Below are positions 60,210 to 64,000 of a stretch of DNA of 64,000 nt, one piece after another (the first letter of the stretch is position 1; every line of letters begins with the position of its first letter). The DNA comes from Nostoc sp. 'Peltigera membranacea cyanobiont' N6 (GTDB taxonomy: Bacteria > Cyanobacteriota > Cyanobacteriia > Cyanobacteriales > Nostocaceae), in assembly GCF_002949735.1 (NCBI RefSeq), contig NZ_CP026681.1, positions 4,292,501-4,356,500 of the forward strand, written 5' to 3'. The position numbers and the translations under genes are program-made. The notes under the pieces are model-generated. The model was given only the letters and a program-made list of their open reading frames with translations. It did not search any database and was not told the origin of the DNA.

Positions 60210-61223
60210 ATGGACAATCTAGAACACTTTTTAGCGCAGGTTTGGTTTGTCATTTTGGCTCTGTTTTTATTTCTCTACGTCATGTTAGACGGGTTTGATC
60301 TAGGCGTAGGTATCCTATCGCTAACAAGTTCCAATGACGACCGACGCGACATCTTAATGACAAGTTTGGGTAATGTTTGGGATGCAAATGAAACCTGGTT
60401 GGTGTTGATGGGGGGTGCGTTGTTTGGGGCATTTCCTCTTGCTTATGGCACTATTTTAAATGCGCTCTACATTCCCATTTTTGGGATGATCTTTGGCTTG
60501 ATTTTTCGAGCTGTCGCCTTTGAATTTCGAGAGCATTCTACAAACAAAGTGTTTTGGAATGTGGCGTTTGGAGTCGGTAGTTTCATGGCGGCGCTATTTC
60601 AAGGATTTGCCTTGGGCACGATTTTGGAAGGCATTAAGGTGGATGAAGCGGGTCACTTTATTGGCGGTATGTGGGATTGGCTCGATTGGCGATCGCTCTT
60701 GGTTGCCTTGACATTAATCCAGGGTTATGTATTGATTGGCTCAACCTATCTCATCTTAAAAACTGAGGGAGAACTGCAAACATCCCATTACCGTACAGCA
60801 AAACTCGCTGCTTGGACAACGCTTGTAGGTGCAATCTTAATCACGATCGCCACCCCTGTTGTATATGAAAATGCCAGGGCAAAGTTATTTCACCAGCCAG
60901 AAATTTATCTATTTTCAGTGATTCCAGTGTTAGGTGTGCTGCTGATTTGGTTATTGATTCAAAGCCTGAACCGCAAAGCAGAAACTACTCCCCTGGTTTG
61001 GACAGTGCTGCTTTTTCTACTTAGCTTTGTGGGGTTAGGATTAGTTGTTTTTCCCTATATCATCCCACCAGGTATTACCATTTATCAGGCAGCAGCAGCA
61101 CCTAGTGCATTAGTCTTCATGATTATTTTCATTGGATTTCTTATTCCCATTATGTTGTTCTACAACATCTACAATTACATTGTGTTTCGAGGGAAAGTTG
61201 CAGCTATACATTATGGAAAATAG
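60210..61223 (+). CDS. cydB: Cytochrome bd quinol oxidase subunit II
   Basis: 337 residues, eight membrane helices. The start (FLFLYVMLDGFDLGVGIL) and LGNVWDANETWLVLMGGALF are CydB signatures, and the FRAVAFEFREHS segment is usual. It forms the heterodimer with CydA. It is the last gene of the pair, converging with the ABC gene; a palindrome lies between them. Confidence 0.96.
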   Translation: MDNLEHFLAQVWFVILALFLFLYVMLDGFDLGVGILSLTSSNDDRRDILMTSLGNVWDANETWLVLMGGALFGAFPLAYGTILNALYIPIFGMIFGLIFRAVAFEFREHSTNKVFWNVAFGVGSFMAALFQGFALGTILEGIKVDEAGHFIGGMWDWLDWRSLLVALTLIQGYVLIGSTYLILKTEGELQTSHYRTAKLAAWTTLVGAILITIATPVVYENARAKLFHQPEIYLFSVIPVLGVLLIWLLIQSLNRKAETTPLVWTVLLFLLSFVGLGLVVFPYIIPPGITIYQAAAAPSALVFMIIFIGFLIPIMLFYNIYNYIVFRGKVAAIHYGK

Positions 61224-61289
61224 TTGACATAATTTTGGATTTTAGATTGTCAATTTCAAAAAAGAATGTGGCAAATAGACCATTTTTAG

Positions 61290-61309
61290 AGACGCGATTT
61301 ATCGCGTCT
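61290..61309. repeat. Palindromic repeat between cydB and the ABC gene
   Basis: AGACGCGATTTATCGCGTCT, the same element as inside mutL (25037, 25475, 25511) with one or two changes. Confidence 0.88.
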
Positions 61310-61368
61310 TCGATTCTTCAATCCAAAATCTAAAATTCGATCGGTTTGTGTTTCTCTGTTAATTAATT

Positions 61369-62694
61369 TTAGGCAAATATTGCTAATTCAGTTTCCGGGT
61401 CAAAAAAGTGAATTTTCTCTGGAGTTAGGGATAACCAAAGTTGCTCACCAGGTTTTACAAATCGGTCTGGTGGGATTCGCACTTGTAGAGAATTAGCTGT
61501 AGTGGGAGGTTGAAATCCTGGTTCGGCAATCTTAACGGCAAGAAAGGAATCATTGCCGAGATTCTCTACCAAATCCACTTGTACTGGTAAATTTTTAGTG
61601 GCAGGCATACTCAAGTTTAAGTGTTCTGGACGAATGCCTAAAATTAAAGTTTTCCCATCGTATTTTTGTAAGGCTTTTGCCCAAACTTCTGGGAGAGTGA
61701 AACGCAACTGGGAATGAGTAATCAACTGCGGGGCATGAAATTCTACGGGAATAAAATTCATCGGTGGTGAACCAATGAACTCTGCGACAAAAAGGTTGGC
61801 AGGACGGTTGTAAAGTTCTAGAGGAGAAGCAACTTGTTGAATTTTACCCTCAGACATAATTGCAATGCGATCGCCCATTGTCATCGCTTCGGTTTGATCG
61901 TGGGTGACGTAAATTGTCGTTGTCCCTAGTTGGCGCTGCAATTTCACAATTTGAGCGCGGGTTTCCGCCCGCAGTTTGGCATCTAAATTAGAAAGCGGTT
62001 CATCCATTAAGAATACTTGGGGGTCACGCGCGATCGCTCGTCCCAATGCAACCCGTTGTCTTTGTCCCCCAGATAGCTGTTTGGGTAAGCGATTCAGCAA
62101 TGTTTCAATTTGTAACAGTCGAGCAACACTACGCACCTGTTCATTCACTGCCCGTTCTTTGTCAGAAATGTAGCGCAGTCCTTTAGGTAACTTTCTGGTC
62201 GCCCCCACAAAAAGATTTTCCGCCCACGCCTGAAGATATTGAGACGAGGAAGTATTTTCTCCCCCTGCTTCCCCTGCTTCCCCTGCTCCCCTGCTTCCCC
62301 TACGCCGTAACCCAAAGGCGATGTTGTCATACACCGTCATGTGAGGATAGAGGGCGTAATTTTGAAACACCATTGCGATGTCGCGTTCCTTGGGTGGTAG
62401 GTCATTGATCAAGCGATCGCCTACCCAGATATTACCGCCAGTCATCGTTTCTAACCCAGCGATTAATCTCAGCAGAGTGCTTTTACCACAACCAGAAGGG
62501 CCTACCAGCACCATAAATTCGCCATCTGCGATCGTCAGGTTAATCCGTCGCAAGACATTAACACTTCCCGCACGTTCTGGCGCTACATCAGTTTTATCCT
62601 CAGACATGAGGGAAGATTGGGTTTGTGAACTTACACCCTCCCCTTTCCGCGCGGAAAAACTTTTATAAACGTTTTCTAAAATAACTTGGGACAC
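61369..62694 (-). CDS. Sugar-type ABC transporter ATP-binding protein (UgpC/MalK class)
   Basis: 441 residues. Walker A GPSGCGKST near 66, Q-loop VFQNYALYPH, signature LSGGQRQRVALGRAI, Walker B VFLMDEPLSNLD and THDQTEAM are intact. A C-terminal OB/TOBE domain (about 310-435) marks the MalK/UgpC class that powers uptake of sugars or glycerol-phosphate. No permease is visible here, so it may serve several transporters. An insert of about 55 residues before the signature includes a repeat-derived RGAGEAGEAGGEN stretch. Confidence 0.93.
   Translation of the reverse strand: MSQVILENVYKSFSARKGEGVSSQTQSSLMSEDKTDVAPERAGSVNVLRRINLTIADGEFMVLVGPSGCGKSTLLRLIAGLETMTGGNIWVGDRLINDLPPKERDIAMVFQNYALYPHMTVYDNIAFGLRRRGSRGAGEAGEAGGENTSSSQYLQAWAENLFVGATRKLPKGLRYISDKERAVNEQVRSVARLLQIETLLNRLPKQLSGGQRQRVALGRAIARDPQVFLMDEPLSNLDAKLRAETRAQIVKLQRQLGTTTIYVTHDQTEAMTMGDRIAIMSEGKIQQVASPLELYNRPANLFVAEFIGSPPMNFIPVEFHAPQLITHSQLRFTLPEVWAKALQKYDGKTLILGIRPEHLNLSMPATKNLPVQVDLVENLGNDSFLAVKIAEPGFQPPTTANSLQVRIPPDRFVKPGEQLWLSLTPEKIHFFDPETELAIFA
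62265..62299. repeat. Coding tandem repeat CTTCCCCTG
   Basis: Four to five CTTCCCCTGC-type units inside the ABC ATPase gene encode GEAGEAG-type sequence on the minus strand, placed in the insert between the Q-loop and signature. Confidence 0.75.
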
Positions 62695-62703
62695 AATTAA
62701 TTA

Positions 62704-62892
62704 TTTGGGAATTGGGAATTGGGAATTGGATTGAAAAAGGGACAAGTGACAAATGATAGTTTAGCGCTCATCATAATACAGGTTCTATCTAAATACGAAA
62801 AGTTAAAAAAACAGCTTGCAGTATAAAAAGCAAACTACCCTAAATTTTAGGACTGCCAACAAATAATTACGAATTACGAATTACGAATTATC
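62704..62892. repeat. GGGAATT and AATTACG heptamers
   Basis: Three GGGAATT units at about 62708-62730 and three to four AATTACG units at about 62866-62890 lie in the space between the divergent ABC and monooxygenase genes. Confidence 0.75.
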
Positions 62893-62905
62893 AAGAGGTG
62901 TTGTG

Positions 62906-64000
62906 ATGACTACCGATATACCTAAAAATCTTTCCCAAGATCCAAGCGTTAATCCTATCCATGACATTGTAGACGTACAAACCACAGATTGCTGCATTGT
63001 GGGTGGAGGACCAGCCGGAGCAGTTTTGGCGCTGTTATTAGCGCGTCAAGGCATTTCGGTGATGCTGCTGGAAACACACAAAGACTTCGATCGCGACTTT
63101 CGCGGTGATACGATTCATCCATCGGTGATGGAAATTATGGAAGAATTGGGACTTAGTAAAGCTTTGCTAGAACTCCCCCATGCAAAAATGCGCCAAATTA
63201 GGTTTCAAACTCCTGAAGATACTGTCACATTGGCAGATTTTAGTCACCTAAAAACCCGCTATCCCTACATTACAATGCTTCCCCAGGTGAAATTTCTGGA
63301 GTTCATCACCCAAGAAGCCCAAAAATATCCTAGCTTCCATCTGGTAATGGGTGCGAATGTGCAGGAATTAATTGCCGAAAATGGCGAAATTCAAGGTGTC
63401 CGCTATCGGGGAGGTGGTGGTTGGCATGAAGTTCGGGCAATGCTGACGGTGGGTGCAGACGGTCGCCACTCACGTTTGCGCCACCTGGGTGAGTTTGAAT
63501 CCATCGAAACCTCGCCGCCAATGGATATCCTTTGGTTTCGCCTACCGCGTCAGCCAGAAGACGCAGAAGGGGGAATGGGGCGCTTTGGTCAAGGTAAAAT
63601 CATCGCCATGCTTGACCGTGGCGATGAGTGGCAAGTTGCCGATGTCATCCCCAAGGGAGGCTATCAACAACTGCGGGCTGCGGGTTTGGAGGAATTAAAA
63701 AAATCTGTTGTGGAAGTAGTACCAGAATTCCAGCAACGCATCGAAAATTTACATGATTGGTCACAAATAGCTTTTCTCTCGGTCGAATCTAGCCGCGTCA
63801 AACGCTGGTATCGTCCAGGACTATTACTCATCGGTGATGCGGCTCATATAATGTCCCCTGTGGGTGGTGTTGGCATTAATTACGCGATTCAAGATGCTGT
63901 AGTTGCGGCGAATGTACTCAGCAAACCGCTTAAGAACCGAAAAGTACAACTTAGCGACCTAGCAAAAGTACAACGTCAGCGCGAGTTGCCCACACGCATC
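62906..64000 (+). CDS. FAD-dependent monooxygenase, partial
   Basis: Starts at ATG 62906 after AAGAGGTG and is still open at the window end (365 residues seen). The FAD-binding loop CCIVGGGPAGAVLALLLARQ is at about 31-50. TVGADGRHSRLRH carries the DG motif, and LLLIGDAAHIMSPVGGVGIN the second FAD motif of the PHBH class of flavin hydroxylases. The substrate cannot be told. The last part and any fused domain lie outside the window. Confidence 0.9.
   Translation, partial: MTTDIPKNLSQDPSVNPIHDIVDVQTTDCCIVGGGPAGAVLALLLARQGISVMLLETHKDFDRDFRGDTIHPSVMEIMEELGLSKALLELPHAKMRQIRFQTPEDTVTLADFSHLKTRYPYITMLPQVKFLEFITQEAQKYPSFHLVMGANVQELIAENGEIQGVRYRGGGGWHEVRAMLTVGADGRHSRLRHLGEFESIETSPPMDILWFRLPRQPEDAEGGMGRFGQGKIIAMLDRGDEWQVADVIPKGGYQQLRAAGLEELKKSVVEVVPEFQQRIENLHDWSQIAFLSVESSRVKRWYRPGLLLIGDAAHIMSPVGGVGINYAIQDAVVAANVLSKPLKNRKVQLSDLAKVQRQRELPTRI

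Overview
The window looks like chromosome from a filamentous, heterocystous-type cyanobacterium close to Nostoc/Anabaena. The signs are: GCGATCGC (HIP1) octamers throughout, heptanucleotide tandem repeats between genes, MenG and CsbD family proteins, an SLH/OprB iron-uptake porin, CHASE2 and multi-GAF signalling proteins, and a chlorophyll-antenna (isiA-type) iron-stress cluster. It reads as ordinary chromosome with much small-repeat activity. I see no prophage, plasmid core, CRISPR array or intact transposase.

Layout. 1-5 kb: the end of a NYN-domain gene, a CHASE2-Ser/Thr kinase and a HEAT-like protein. 5.1-7.8 kb: a minus-strand locus encoding a Ro60/TROVE protein (rsr). It is surrounded by six tRNA-like RNAs that share one hairpin insert; I read these as a multi-copy family of bacterial Y RNAs with its own promoter. 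8-16 kb: a membrane protein of unknown function, pyrD, a GNAT, a DUF433/DUF5615 toxin-antitoxin pair between copies of a repeat, a giant LRR-Roc-COR GTPase, and a VapC pair. 16-27 kb: a multi-GAF kinase-like sensor, a REC-GAF regulator, menG, DUF445, csbD, Uma2, DUF2262, mutL (carrying in-frame palindromic inserts) and a rhodanese without its cysteine. 27-32 kb: an adenosine-deaminase-like gene, a graveyard of three broken genes, DUF72, and a DnaJ/pentapeptide protein.

32.8-34.1 kb holds a DAHP synthase gene (aroF). Its leader encodes a 20-residue peptide rich in Trp, Phe and Tyr, followed by mutually exclusive antiterminator and terminator stems. This is a textbook ribosome-mediated attenuator layout, preceded by a further structured RNA with its own terminator. 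35-44 kb: a PEP-synthase-like protein with a degenerate N-terminus, an epimerase, a broken Rpn-type gene, DUF1361, a Pro/Thr-repeat secreted protein, an iron-uptake porin and a lipoprotein. 44-50.5 kb: two glycosyltransferases and a mannose-1-phosphate guanylyltransferase fused to a degenerate phosphomannomutase domain, probably for cell-surface polysaccharide.

51-58 kb is an iron-starvation light-harvesting cluster: isiA, an isiA-psaL fusion, isiB flavodoxin, an isiC-like hydrolase, two more CP43-like antenna genes and a small Cys-rich membrane protein. 58.6-61.2 kb encodes a cytochrome bd oxidase (cydAB). The window ends with a sugar-type ABC ATPase and the start of an FAD monooxygenase.

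The best candidates for under-described biology are the Ro/Y-RNA array, the aromatic attenuator, and the family of palindromic repeats that has entered protein-coding genes in frame.
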